A DNA stretch of 64,000 nucleotides from DASUNP01 sp963728545 (GCA_963728545.1 CAVSKO010000002.1:4464001-4528000); one strand, 5' to 3'. Shown: positions 32,370-41,584, counted from the stretch's first letter. The notes: generated from the letters alone by a model not told the origin. Translations and numbers: made by a program.

Positions 32370-34133
32370 ATGAATAATTCCGGAAGAGTAATCCGCCGGC
32401 AGCTCGCGCTGAGAGTCGTCGGCAAAAATATCTTCAGATTATTACTTTTTACGATATGCGCGACGCTGAGCCTCGCCGCGTCATTGATCGCTGTTGCGGG
32501 AGCCGATAAAACAGCCGCACCTCTGCCTATCAAGACCGCGTTGGCAAGCTATGCCGTGGGGTCAATTCCTGAATGGATATCGGTGGCCGATTTCAACAAT
32601 GACGGCAAGCTCGACCTTATAACAGCAAACTACGACAGCGATAACGTGAGCGTTCTGATGGGCAACGGCGACGGAACTTTTCAGTTTGCAGGCAACTATG
32701 GTCTTTCTTGCTTTGGCCCCGTATCAGTCGCGACAGGCGATTTCAACGGGGATAACAAAATTGACTATGCGACGGCGGACGGCAGATGTGGGAGCGGAAG
32801 CGTTGCGATGGGCAACGGCAACGGGTCTTTCCAGGGTCCAACAGTGTATGCCGCTGGAGCGTGCCCCCAATCGGTAATCACAGCGGATTTCAATGCTGAC
32901 AACAAACTTGACCTTGTCGTGGTAAATGGCCCGGGTTGCCCTGCGTCACCAGTCAAAGGCGGTTCCCAAATCCCCGATATAAGCGGCAATAGCATAAGCA
33001 TTTCGATGGGCAACGGCAACGGTACGTTTCAAAACATGGCCAGCTATCCTGTCGGCCTGGGTCCTATAGAAGCTATTGCCGCCGACTACAACCGTGACGG
33101 CAAACTCGATCTGGCTGTAACAAACGCGTCCAACAGCAACGTGAGCATATTGATCGGCAACGGCAACGGGACTTTCCAGAGCGCAATAAACTACCCCGCA
33201 GGCTTTCAACCTTTCTCGATAACAAAGGGCGATTTCAATAATGACGGCAAGCTTGACCTCGCCGTGACCAACAGCAGCAGCGCAAGCGTGAGCGTGATGT
33301 TCGGCAACGGGAACGGCACATTTCAGGCTCCGACCAGTTACCCTACCGATGCAAGACCTAACTCGATCATAGCGGTCAATGTCAACGGCGATAGCAGAGT
33401 TGATCTCGTGACGGCTAACGCAGAGTCCAACAGCGTGAGCGTGCTGTTAGGGAATGCCGGCGGCACGTTTCAACCTCCGATCAATTTCCCCGTCGGCACA
33501 AACCCTAGCTCTGTTGCGAGCGGCGACTTTGATGGTGATGGCAAGCTCGACCTTGCGGTGGCCAATAGGCTGCCCAGCAGCGTGAGCGTGCTGCTAAACT
33601 GTCCGGGCTTGACGGCGGTCAACCCGACAAGCAAGTTCTTTACAATGAGCGGCAGGGAGGACGGCGTAAAGGTATCGCCGATGAGCCTCTGTAACTGGAC
33701 GGCTGTGAGCAATAATAATTGGATCGAATTGACATCAATCGACAGCGGGGATGGAAACGAAGTTGTCACCTACCTTGTGCGCGATAATTTCACGGGAAGC
33801 GCGCGACAGGGGACGCTAACCGTAGGCTCGCAGACAATAACGATAGTTCAGAATGGGGAAGTGCCTGCGAGCGCTTGCGGATTTTCAATATCGCCTCCCG
33901 GAAGAACTGCTCACGTGAACGGCGGCAATGGAACGATCACCTTGACGGGCGCGAGCGGGTGCGGGTGGCAGGCTGCGAGCGACTCAAGCTGGATATTTGT
34001 TACCAGCACTCCGGTCGGCATAGGCAACGGCGCGGTGACATTCTCAATAGCTGCTAATTCGACCGGCGCCGGGCGCAACGGGACGATTACGGTCGCCGGG
34101 AAGAAGTTCAACATAAAGCAGAAGGGCAATTGA
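32370..34133 (+). CDS. Secreted VCBS/FG-GAP repeat and BACON domain protein
   Basis: A 587-residue surface protein. The N-terminal segment (residues 1-55) holds a signal-type hydrophobic region. Residues about 60-410 are six or more VCBS/FG-GAP units (pattern DFNNDGKLDL...NSVSVLMGNGDGTFQ), an integrin-like beta propeller with calcium-binding loops. Two BACON-like beta domains follow (about 425-495 and 505-587; CNWTAVSNNNWI and CGWQAASDSSWI). Roles in binding carbohydrate or other surfaces are typical of the family, but no enzyme is present. The next gene begins 7 bases later. Confidence 0.8.
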   Translation: MNNSGRVIRRQLALRVVGKNIFRLLLFTICATLSLAASLIAVAGADKTAAPLPIKTALASYAVGSIPEWISVADFNNDGKLDLITANYDSDNVSVLMGNGDGTFQFAGNYGLSCFGPVSVATGDFNGDNKIDYATADGRCGSGSVAMGNGNGSFQGPTVYAAGACPQSVITADFNADNKLDLVVVNGPGCPASPVKGGSQIPDISGNSISISMGNGNGTFQNMASYPVGLGPIEAIAADYNRDGKLDLAVTNASNSNVSILIGNGNGTFQSAINYPAGFQPFSITKGDFNNDGKLDLAVTNSSSASVSVMFGNGNGTFQAPTSYPTDARPNSIIAVNVNGDSRVDLVTANAESNSVSVLLGNAGGTFQPPINFPVGTNPSSVASGDFDGDGKLDLAVANRLPSSVSVLLNCPGLTAVNPTSKFFTMSGREDGVKVSPMSLCNWTAVSNNNWIELTSIDSGDGNEVVTYLVRDNFTGSARQGTLTVGSQTITIVQNGEVPASACGFSISPPGRTAHVNGGNGTITLTGASGCGWQAASDSSWIFVTSTPVGIGNGAVTFSIAANSTGAGRNGTITVAGKKFNIKQKGN

Positions 34134-34139
34134 TCACGA

Positions 34140-34775
34140 TTGATAGACTCGTTCTCCGAAAATTCGCAACCTGACCACCGGCGTACTTCGCGCGAGGAGC
34201 TAGATCGGCTGCTCACGGAGATAACCAGGCATCCGGAGCGGGAATCCGAGATAACAAAGATAATCGAGGAAACTTTCGGCCAGAAGAAAGCCGTCCTGGT
34301 GTTGGACATGAGCGGGTTTTCTCGCACCACACATCTTTACGGCATCGTCTCTTTTCTTTTGATGATCCATCAGACTCAACTCATTTGCAGGCCATGTGTC
34401 GAGCAAAACCAGGGCAAAGTGATCAAGGCCGTTGCCGATAACATGTTCTGCACGTTCGACACGGTCAACAGGGCCGTCGGCGCGGGCCGGGAGATCCAGG
34501 AGCACCTTAACGCCGCGAACCGGGTTCTGTCCGTAGACAAGCATCTATACGCGTCGATTGGCATAGGGTACGGAAATATATTGATGCTGGACGAGGACTT
34601 ATTCGGAGACGAGGTGAACCTGGCGTGCAAGCTGGGCGAAGATATTGGCGGTGGAGGGAGCATATTAATGACCTCGGCGGCGCGGGCAGAGCTGACTGAA
34701 AATTCGATTGCGACACGCGAAGCGACTGTCAACATTTCAGGCTTAACGCTCACCTTCTACCTGCTGGAGAGTTGA
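34140..34775 (+). CDS. Class III adenylate/guanylate cyclase domain protein
   Basis: A 211-residue protein from TTG at 34140 (AGAAGGG upstream). The N-terminal ~45 residues are charged and helical. A cyclase homology domain follows (about 52-211): first metal Asp in VLVLDMSGFSR, second metal Asp in KAVADNMFCTF, and a LFGDEVNLACKLGED segment near residue 160 corresponding to the GDxVNxAxR region. The usual transition-state Arg after GDxVNxA seems to be replaced by Lys. It would make cAMP or cGMP, or be a regulatory homologue. No sensor domain is fused. It sits between a surface protein and DinB. Confidence 0.75.
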   Translation: MIDSFSENSQPDHRRTSREELDRLLTEITRHPERESEITKIIEETFGQKKAVLVLDMSGFSRTTHLYGIVSFLLMIHQTQLICRPCVEQNQGKVIKAVADNMFCTFDTVNRAVGAGREIQEHLNAANRVLSVDKHLYASIGIGYGNILMLDEDLFGDEVNLACKLGEDIGGGGSILMTSAARAELTENSIATREATVNISGLTLTFYLLES

Positions 34776-34804
34776 GCAAGACATAAAACGGAGAGACTGG
34801 CTTT

Positions 34805-35335
34805 ATGGATCTAAATGCTCTTACCGAACTCTATCGGCACATGGAATGGGCCGACGCAAAAGTGTGGGCTACTGTGTTTGCGCACGAGCGCGCGCCGTCG
34901 GACGCGAGGCTTCGAGAATCCCTCTATCACCTGCACATGGTTCAACACGCATTCCGGCGCATCTGGCGCGGCGTGCCACGCGAAACGCCTTTTCCAACGT
35001 TCGATGATGCGCAGTCGTTGATGCTTTGGGTTCGCGATTACTACGGCGAAATATTCGATCATCTCGGCACTTTAAGCGATGAGAAGCTGGCCGAGCCGAT
35101 GGATATGCCGTGGGCCGATATGATAGAGAAGCAAGTCGGCCGCAAGCCCGAGGGAACGACGATAGGAGTGACTGTTCTTCAGGTCGCGCTCCACAGCATG
35201 TACCATCGAGGACAGGTCAACACGCGTTTGCGCGAACTTGGCGCAACGCCGCCTCTGGTGGATTACATCGCGTGGGTATGGCTTGGCAGACCCGCGCCCG
35301 ATTGGCCGCCGGTCGCGCCCCAGGTGAAAAGGTAA
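34805..35335 (+). CDS. DinB family protein
   Basis: A 176-residue four-helix DinB-fold protein, a metal-dependent family related to the bacillithiol/mycothiol-dependent detoxification enzymes. The metal His residues lie in LYHLHMVQHAF (near residue 45) and in ALHSMYHRGQVN near 135-146. No signal peptide. Ribosome binding site GGAGAG lies upstream of the ATG. It ends 3 bases before the PqaA-like gene, so the two are likely co-transcribed. Substrate is unknown. Confidence 0.85.
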   Translation: MDLNALTELYRHMEWADAKVWATVFAHERAPSDARLRESLYHLHMVQHAFRRIWRGVPRETPFPTFDDAQSLMLWVRDYYGEIFDHLGTLSDEKLAEPMDMPWADMIEKQVGRKPEGTTIGVTVLQVALHSMYHRGQVNTRLRELGATPPLVDYIAWVWLGRPAPDWPPVAPQVKR

Positions 35336-35338
35336 AAT

Positions 35339-36772
35339 ATGAATCTCAAATCGAACGACGCAACGAGAAGAAATGGCTTGCCGCTATTCGCTCTTTTGCT
35401 GACGCTGTTGATCTCTCTAACAGGATTTGCTCAACAGACGGCGCTAGATCAATACATCGCCAGGCCGGATCAGAGTTATTCGTGGAAGCTGGCAAATACG
35501 ATCTCAGGCGAAGGCTACAAGGGTTATATCCTTGAGCTGACATCGCAAAGCTGGCGAACCGAATCCGAAGTAGACCGGCCCGTCTGGAAACATTGGCTCA
35601 CAATTGTGAAGCCCGAAAAGGTTGTAAGCAACAAGGCGTTGCTGTTTGTCGGAGGCGGCAGCAATAAAGACCCTGCGCCTCAGTCAATACAGGAGCGAAC
35701 TCTCAAGTTTGCTTTGGAAACAAAGACCGTGGTGGCCGAGTTAGGGATGGTCCCTAACCAGCCGCTCTCGTTTGCCGACTCGAAAGACAAAGCACGCTCG
35801 GAAGACGACCTGATCGCTTACAGCCGGGTCAAGCAGATGGCAACCCGCGATGATATGTGGCTGGTGCGTCTTGCCATGGTCAAGAGCGGCGTTCGCGCTA
35901 TGGATGCCGTACAGGAGTTCCTCGCGAGCGCGGAAGGCGGCGGATTACGGGTAAACGAATTTGTCGTATCGGGCGGCTCGAAACGAGGCTGGACCACCTG
36001 GCTTATGGCCGCAGTCGATAAACGCGTGATTGCCATCATGCCTGCGGTGATCAACGCGTTGAACTCTGAGGCGATCACGCGGCACCATTTCGAGGCTTAC
36101 GGTTTCTTTTCGTCCGCGCTCAACGACTATGTCAACCACAAGCTGTTCCCGGACAAGATCGGAACTCCCGAATACCAGCACATACTTGCCATAGAGGATC
36201 CGTATAACTACCGCAACCGGGAACGATTGAAGATACCGAAGTACCTTGTAAACGCCTCCGGCGATCAGTTCTTTTTGCCCGACAATTCGCAGTTCTATTT
36301 CGGGGAGCTGAAGGGAGAGAAGTATCTCAGGTATGTCCCGAATTCTAAGCATAATCTCGCCGGGACCGATGCGCGCGAAAGCATGATGGCATTTTACGAA
36401 TCGGTTTTAATCAACAGGCGGCGGCCGGAGTTTTCATGGAAAAAGGAGAAGGACGGCTCGCTGGTCGTAAAGGTAAAGGACAAACCGCGCGAGGTAAACA
36501 TCTGGCAAGCGACCAATCCGAAGGCGCGAGACTTTCGCGTAGACACGATCGGGAATGCTTATACGAGCAGACCGCTTAAAGAGCAGAAGCCGGGCGTCTA
36601 CATAGGAAAGGTTGAAAAGCCTGCGCAAGGATTTACGGCTTTCTTTGTCGAGCTGGTCTATGACAGTGGCGGAAAGTACCCGTTCAAGTTCACAACCGAA
36701 GTGAGCGTAGTCCCGGATGTTTTACCCTTCAAGTTTGAGGACGCCAAACAGCAGGCCGCTGCTAAAAAGTGA
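35339..36772 (+). CDS. PhoPQ-activated pathogenicity-related (PqaA-type) protein
   Basis: A 477-residue secreted alpha/beta-hydrolase-like protein of the PqaA family. It has a signal peptide (GLPLFALLLTLLISLTGFAQQ) and a conserved body with TVVAELGMVPNQPLSF, FVVSGGSKRGWTTWL (nucleophile-elbow-like GxSxRG), FLPDNSQFYFGELKGEKYLRYVPN and SKHNLAGTDA. The function of the family is not settled; the GSKRGW motif suggests a hydrolase fold. Length is normal. It starts 3 bases after DinB. Confidence 0.85.
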   Translation: MNLKSNDATRRNGLPLFALLLTLLISLTGFAQQTALDQYIARPDQSYSWKLANTISGEGYKGYILELTSQSWRTESEVDRPVWKHWLTIVKPEKVVSNKALLFVGGGSNKDPAPQSIQERTLKFALETKTVVAELGMVPNQPLSFADSKDKARSEDDLIAYSRVKQMATRDDMWLVRLAMVKSGVRAMDAVQEFLASAEGGGLRVNEFVVSGGSKRGWTTWLMAAVDKRVIAIMPAVINALNSEAITRHHFEAYGFFSSALNDYVNHKLFPDKIGTPEYQHILAIEDPYNYRNRERLKIPKYLVNASGDQFFLPDNSQFYFGELKGEKYLRYVPNSKHNLAGTDARESMMAFYESVLINRRRPEFSWKKEKDGSLVVKVKDKPREVNIWQATNPKARDFRVDTIGNAYTSRPLKEQKPGVYIGKVEKPAQGFTAFFVELVYDSGGKYPFKFTTEVSVVPDVLPFKFEDAKQQAAAKK

Positions 36773-36818
36773 GAGTCGCCGGATGGCTTGCGAGTAGACG
36801 GGTGTGTAATATCAAGGC

Positions 36819-37130
36819 ATGCTGAGAGCGATCACTCACGCAGTATCCCCGCGCATTGCCGATTGCGAGCTGACTTTTATCAACAGATCGCCTATCGATC
36901 TCAAGTTGGCCGTACGTCAGCACGACAATTACTGTGCTGTGCTTGAAAAGCTCGGCGTTGCGGTCGAGCGCCTCACTGAAAACGAGTCATACCCCGATTC
37001 ATGCTTTGTCGAAGACACGGCTATCGTAGTTGAACGAGCTTGCGGTAATTTGCAGCATGGGAGTTCAATCGCGTCGAGGAGAAACCCGCCTGATCGAACG
37101 CGAATTATCAAGGTATCGAAAAACAGCTAA
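36819..37130 (+). CDS. DDAH/arginine deiminase-like protein, N-terminal part (frameshifted)
   Basis: N-terminal part of a dimethylarginine dimethylaminohydrolase-like guanidino-modifying enzyme. Visible: SPRIADCELTF and the catalytic segment ENESYPDSCFVEDTAIVV (Asp and Phe-Val-Glu-Asp of the family) near residues 57-75. At about 37028-37032 one extra base shifts the frame, and everything after AIVVE (residues 72 onward) is out of frame. The second half continues at 37030-37584. The intact protein would be about 255 residues, normal for DDAH. It would act on methylated arginines in the cytoplasm. Confidence 0.75.
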   Translation: MLRAITHAVSPRIADCELTFINRSPIDLKLAVRQHDNYCAVLEKLGVAVERLTENESYPDSCFVEDTAIVVERACGNLQHGSSIASRRNPPDRTRIIKVSKNS

Positions 37131-37584
37131 TATCCGCTTGCCCGCCACAATCGAAGGCGGGGACGTGCTGCGGATGGGCAAGAAAATATTCGTAGGCCGG
37201 ACGAGCCGCACTAACGATCAGGGCATCGAAGAGCTTTCGAAAATATTACGTCCATACGGTTACACAATCGCGACGGTCAGAACAAAAGGGAGCCTGCATC
37301 TGAAATCGATCTGCACCGCGATAGACGACGAGACGCTATTCGTAAATCCCAAATGGGTCGAGCTTGATGGATTAAGCGGGTTCAATCTTGTGCGCACTCC
37401 ACCCGAAGAGCCATTTGCAGCAAACGTGTTGCGCGTCGGCTCTGCCGTATGCGTCCAGGCAGGATTCCCGCAGGCGGCAGAATTGATAAACCAGTTTGTC
37501 GAAAGAGTGGAGATCATAGACACGTCGGAGTTGCGGAAAGCAGAGGCGGGCCTGACCTGTTCGAGCATTATCTTTCAGGATTAG
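37030..37584 (+). CDS. DDAH-like protein, C-terminal part
   Basis: C-terminal part of the same DDAH-like enzyme; the frame opens with ELAVICSMGVQSRRGET, the natural continuation of VEDTAIVV. It carries ATIEGGDVLRMGKKIFVG (family GGDV), the catalytic His in TKGSLHLKSICTAI, and the nucleophile Cys in EAGLTCSSIIF close to the C-terminus. With the frame repaired all catalytic elements are present (Asp, His, Cys). The apparent TTG start at 37030 is probably an artefact of the shift. Confidence 0.72.
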   Translation: MNELAVICSMGVQSRRGETRLIERELSRYRKTANIRLPATIEGGDVLRMGKKIFVGRTSRTNDQGIEELSKILRPYGYTIATVRTKGSLHLKSICTAIDDETLFVNPKWVELDGLSGFNLVRTPPEEPFAANVLRVGSAVCVQAGFPQAAELINQFVERVEIIDTSELRKAEAGLTCSSIIFQD

Positions 37585-37595
37585 ATACAGTGATA

Positions 37596-37669
37596 GCTTT
37601 TAATTTTGATTTGTCTGGCCCGCTTTTTATCACTCATTCGCTAGCAGGCATTCATCCCCATCCAGAGTC
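37596..37669. repeat. Dispersed ~74-bp repeat, copy 1
   Basis: GCTTTTAATTTTG, then TTTGGCCCGC-like, TTTATCACTCA, GGCATTCATCC, and AGAGTC. The same order of motifs is found at 55697-55770 with roughly 80% identity by eye. This copy sits between the DDAH-like gene and the heme peroxidase gene. Confidence 0.65.
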
Positions 37670-37863
37670 CGGCCAACTACGAGTAAATCAAGAAGCTTAA
37701 CACCCTGATGAAGCGAGCGGCCGGAATTATTTTTGCATCACCGGCCCGTAGTTTCGCGTCAGTTATTTATGGATATTTAACTACATTTCTTGTCAATCTT
37801 TTTCGGCAGGTCAATTGCCGCAAGGAAGTTCTAAGTTACGAATCTTTCAATGAGGTAAAAACT

Positions 37864-39714
37864 ATGGCTACAAAGAAGAAAGCTCCAGCGAAAAAAGCTC
37901 CATCAAAGAAGGCTCCAGCGAAAAAGGCTGCCAAGCGATCTCCTGCAACAGCGGCGGATATGCCCGCAGCAACTTCCAATATTCCAGTACAGGTGCAGGA
38001 ATTTCTCAGGCAGACATCGATTCCCAAGGACTTCGTTAACCCCAAGCAGCTTACGTTGCAGGATCTGCGAAAACGTGTAAACGAGTTCAATTTGAGGACC
38101 ACCGTGCCGCTGGAGCAGTTGCTGGCCAGCGTGAACCGCATCAAGCCGACGACCCTCCCGGTAGAAAAAATGCCGGAAGATATAAAGGCGTCCATTCCCG
38201 CATTGAAGCCAGAGGCTCGACGTTTCCACGGGATCAAGATTCCGCTCTACTGGTTTCCATTTCCCTGGCTCTCTTCTGCCTGCGCAGACAAGTTCGGATA
38301 CATGTCGTCGGCTGCCACGCGAGCGGCAACGAAGCTGCCGTTCAATGTCGGGACGCAGGCGCTCCTGGGCCAGCTCGGCAATCTGATGGGAGACCCGGGC
38401 CGCGACCCCAACATCTCGTCTCACAATCCGGCTGACGCGGGCGTCTCTACAATACCCGCAGGCTTCACCTATTTCGGTCAGTTCGTCAACCACGACATCA
38501 CGTTCGATGTCTCGTCAACTCTTGATGCCGAAACCGACGCGAACACGATCAATAACATGAGAAGCCCATCCCTGGATCTGGATTCCGTATACGGGCGCGG
38601 GCCCGGCTTAGACCCATTCCTTTACGTGTTTCCTTCCGTTGCCCCGCTCACCGCGATAAAGCTCCAGGTGGGCACGAACACACCTATTGGCGCGGGCGGC
38701 CCTAGCAACAACGGGGACAAAACGGGCATGGTCCAGCAAACGAACTGGGACGTCCCGCGCATACCGGGCACAAACACTGCCGTCATCGGTGATCCGCGCA
38801 ACGACGAGAACCTGATTATCGTGCAGTTTCAGCACGCCATGCTGCGCTTCCACAACGCCGTCGTCGACATGCTGGTGGCGATTGGGTTTGCGGGCGACAT
38901 CTTCGCCGAGGCCAAACGGATTGTGACGCACCACTACCAGTGGGCCGTGGTGCATGACTTCCTGGAGAGAATCTGCGGCGCCGCTGCGGTGAACAACGCG
39001 CTGATGACCGTGGTCGCTCCCCCTGGCAGCCCATTCCGCATGCCAGTCGAATTCGCCGTAGCTGCTTATCGGTTCGGCCACAGTATGATCCGCGACAGGT
39101 ACTGGGTGAATTTCAACTTCATCAACGCCACACTGGGACAGGTGTTCGAATTCAACCGCAACCCCCGGCTGCCGGTCTTCTCCAACTGGGTCGTCGACTT
39201 CAACGCGTTCTTCGACACGGGCGTCCCGGTGCCGGTTCACAATAAGGCCCGGAGGATCGATAGCTTCATAGCCAACGGTCTGGAGTCGCTGCCCGGGTTC
39301 GCGGGGATGATGGCGATTCTGGCGACGCGGAACCTTCGGCGGGGTTTGGCTCTCGGTCTGCCGAGTGGACAGGGCATGGCCAACTCTTTCGGCATCGCGC
39401 CCCTGACCGCGGCGCAGTTGACGGCAGGGTTGCCGGCTAACGAAGTGGCCGTGCTGAACGCCAGCGGTGGTCTGCTGAAGAGCAAGACACCCCTGTGGTA
39501 TTACGTGCTTCGCGAGGCATCGGTCCTCGGAGGCGGCAATCAGTTAGGCCCGGTCGGCGGCAGGATCGTAGCGGAGACGTTCGTCCGGATTCTGAAGCGC
39601 GACGCGTCCTCTTACCTGAACGCCGGTGGATTCGCGCCTATTCTTCCCTCGGCCGCGCCCGGAGACTTCACAGTGGCCGACCTGGTGACCTTCGCCGGTG
39701 TGACTCAGCCCTAA
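37864..39714 (+). CDS. Animal-type heme peroxidase with histone-H1-like tail
   Basis: A protein of about 616 residues. The start at ATG 37864 (GAGGT upstream) is preferred over ATG 37708. The first ~28 residues are Lys/Ala/Pro repeats (KKKAPAKKAPSKKAPAKK), as in histone H1 tails. The body is a peroxidase of the animal (An_peroxidase) superfamily: distal heme His in FTYFGQFVNHDITFD, a calcium-site-like DSVYGRG region, the RxxE-like VEFAVAAYRFGHSMIRDRY with proximal His (FGHS), and WYYVLREASVLGG near the C-terminus. Bacterial members (peroxicins) oxidise halides or substrates outside the cell, but no signal peptide is seen here, which is odd. Confidence 0.82.
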   Translation: MATKKKAPAKKAPSKKAPAKKAAKRSPATAADMPAATSNIPVQVQEFLRQTSIPKDFVNPKQLTLQDLRKRVNEFNLRTTVPLEQLLASVNRIKPTTLPVEKMPEDIKASIPALKPEARRFHGIKIPLYWFPFPWLSSACADKFGYMSSAATRAATKLPFNVGTQALLGQLGNLMGDPGRDPNISSHNPADAGVSTIPAGFTYFGQFVNHDITFDVSSTLDAETDANTINNMRSPSLDLDSVYGRGPGLDPFLYVFPSVAPLTAIKLQVGTNTPIGAGGPSNNGDKTGMVQQTNWDVPRIPGTNTAVIGDPRNDENLIIVQFQHAMLRFHNAVVDMLVAIGFAGDIFAEAKRIVTHHYQWAVVHDFLERICGAAAVNNALMTVVAPPGSPFRMPVEFAVAAYRFGHSMIRDRYWVNFNFINATLGQVFEFNRNPRLPVFSNWVVDFNAFFDTGVPVPVHNKARRIDSFIANGLESLPGFAGMMAILATRNLRRGLALGLPSGQGMANSFGIAPLTAAQLTAGLPANEVAVLNASGGLLKSKTPLWYYVLREASVLGGGNQLGPVGGRIVAETFVRILKRDASSYLNAGGFAPILPSAAPGDFTVADLVTFAGVTQP

Positions 39715-39753
39715 AGTTCGGGCCGCGAGCGGAGGTAGCAGGGCAAATTGCAC

Positions 39754-39796
39754 GGCCCGGGGTTATAAAGCAACAGAAGCTTTGAAACCCCGGGCC
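39754..39796 (+). terminator. Perfect hairpin after the heme peroxidase gene
   Basis: GGCCCGGGGTT (39754-39764) and AACCCCGGGCC (39786-39796) are perfect complements around a 21-base loop, 40 bases after the peroxidase stop. There is no T-run, so intrinsic termination is unproven. Confidence 0.45.
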
Positions 39797-39826
39797 AACC
39801 TTCGTTGAACACAGGGGGTGCTTGTT

Positions 39827-40109
39827 GTGCGAAATAGTGTAAGCGATGCTAATCTTGAGGCGTTGCTAACTTCTCCCGGTGCGTTGTCTCGCGTGATCTA
39901 TTAACAGCCTCGACGCATTCTTTTCTGATTCGACGGCCATGTGCAACAAGGCGTTTGCTCTCTTCTACGAGTTCCTTACCGGGCTGAATCAAGCACCGGG
40001 GGTTGTGACAAAGTATCTTGCAAAACGATTGCTTGGATTGGGCAGTCGGTGGCTTGCTCCCCAGGAATCCGCCTTCCCTAAATTGCCGATTCAGGAATTT
40101 CTTTTATAG
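39827..40109 (+). pseudogene. Split small ORF upstream of the radical SAM gene
   Basis: A GTG at 39827 opens a frame (MRNSVSDANLEALLTSPGA...) that ends at TAA 39902 after about 25 codons. One frame over, from about 39897 to the TAG at 40107-40109, about 70 sensible codons follow (INSLDAFFSDSTAMCN, then KAFALFYEFLTGL, and an end in QEFLL). Removing one T near 39898-39902 joins them into a protein of about 93 residues. An internal ATG at 39939 could also start a 56-residue peptide. I do not recognise the family. It lies 45 bases before the radical SAM gene, so a partner or precursor role is possible, but that is only inference. Confidence 0.4.
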
Positions 40110-40154
40110 CTTACTAATTCACATCGTAGGTGATAATGTGAAGGAGTGAGACAG

Positions 40155-41178
40155 ATGAACGAAGCCCACGTATGATCGGGGCGGAATAGAGGCTCTTCTG
40201 AAAAAAAGCGAAGTCATACACGCGTGGGGACGGATTCTTAGCGGCCAGTACCCCTCCTTATCCATCGAGATCACCCGCGAATGCCCGCTGCGCTGTCCGG
40301 GTTGCTACGCTTACGAGCCTGAGCACCTTCACCAGCTCGGGCCGCTCAGAACGCTCTCGGATCATAAGGGCGACCAGTTGGTGGATGGCATCCTAGCTCT
40401 TGCTCGACGCTACCGCCCTTTACACATCTCCATCGTTGGCGGCGAGCCACTCGTGCGCTTTCGCGAGCTGGACATCTTGCTGCCGCGATTGAGCAAGATG
40501 GGAATTACTGTCCAGCTCGTGACCAGCGCCGTCCGCCAGATACCCGAGTCATGGGGGCAGATAAAGAACCTGCTTCTTGTCGTCTCTATAGATGGCCTTC
40601 AGCCCGAGCACGACGTCAGGAGGACTCCGGCCACGTACGAGCGAATCTTAAAGAGCATAGCCGGGCATAGAATCACCGTGCATTGCACCGTGACGGGCCA
40701 GATGGTCGGTCGTCCTAAGTACTTTGAAGAGTTCTTAAACTTCTGGTCGGACAGGCCGGAAGTGAAACAGATATGGTTCAGCCTATTCACTCCTCAGGTC
40801 GGCGCCGAAGGGGAAGAGATACTTACGCCGCCCGCTCGCGAGGAGGCCCTCAGAGAATTGGCCGGGTTACGCGGCCGGTTTCCGAAACTGGTGTTGCCCG
40901 ACTCGGTTATAAAAGGGTATCTCAACCCTCCGAGTTCGCCCAAAGAGTGTATATTCTCCCGCACGACGTTGAACCTCACGGCAGACTTAAAGGGCCGAAT
41001 CACGCCTTGCCAGTTCGGCGGCACCCCGGACTGTTCGCAGTGCGGATGCATGGCGTCTGCCGGGTTGAGCGCGGTAGGCGACTATCAACTCTTCGGGTTG
41101 TTGCCATTGCGCTCTCTTTACAACGCGTCGGATCGAATAGGCAGAACTGCGGCCAAGATGCTCAGGAGTTCAGATTGA
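40155..41178 (+). CDS. Radical SAM protein (5' frame problem)
   Basis: A radical SAM enzyme of roughly 340 residues. The best start is ATG 40155 (AAGGAGTGAGACAG upstream), but its frame meets TGA after six codons. The main frame is open from 40159 and encodes YDRGGIEALLKKSEVIHAWG onward, so a single base seems inserted near 40160-40170. The iron-sulfur triad is ITRECPLRCPGCYAYEP (CxxxCxxC), encoded at about 40270-40320. The SAM-binding GGEP occurs in SIVGGEPLVRF. The C-terminus has a further Cys group (CQFGGTPDCSQCGC), like SPASM/twitch domains that hold extra clusters. Substrate is unknown; the neighbouring short ORF might be relevant. Confidence 0.7.
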
Positions 41179-41201
41179 CAAAACGCACCGCAGGCCGTAG
41201 G

Positions 41202-41280
41202 GTTAAAGAGAACCGAGTTTAGCTAACTCTCTTCTCAGTTTCTCTGGAATCCTCCAGACTACCTGAATTGAACGGCTCAC
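41202..41280 (+). repeat. Dispersed ~78-bp repeat, copy 1
   Basis: Contains GAACCGAGTTTAGCTAACTC, CTTCTCAGTTTCTCTGGAAT, CCTCCAG and CCTGAATTG. Internal palindromes are GAGTTTAGCTAACTC and CTGGAATCCTCCAG. Other copies are 46938-47016 (inverted), 47634-47713 and 51867-51942 (inverted). This one follows the radical SAM gene directly. Confidence 0.75.
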
Positions 41281-41391
41281 CAACAAGGCATACCAGGACG
41301 TTCGCGCGTATCCTGTCCAGAGGTGAATCCGTTTAAGGTAACAAACTCTTCAATCCATCATCTGGCGGATTAAAGAAGCTGGGGTTAGGGG

Positions 41392-41584
41392 ATGTCAAAA
41401 AGTATTAATGGGGCGTGGAAGGTATGCCCGCTTTGCTACAGTAAAGTATCGGGCGGAGGATAATTACTGCCGCAGCGATGGCGCGCGCCTGGAGCCGGTC
41501 GATCCTTATGCTCATTCATATGGCGGTCAGGGCGAACAACCTGAACTAGTATCCGAGGGAGTTATTGATGGCAAAAAAAACTAG
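41392..41584 (+). pseudogene. Small zinc-ribbon protein, frameshifted
   Basis: From ATG 41392 the frame reads SKSINGAWKVCPLCYSKVS, then is lost. One frame over it continues RAEDNYCRSDGARLEPVD and ends at TAG 41582-41584, overlapping the next gene's start. Joined, it is a two-knuckle zinc ribbon (CPLC ... NYC) closely similar to the intact paralogue at 51392-51538 (KVCPLCKKQF ... EDNYCEADGTQLE). A one-base insertion near 41453-41459 (TCGGGCGG) explains the break. Confidence 0.55.
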
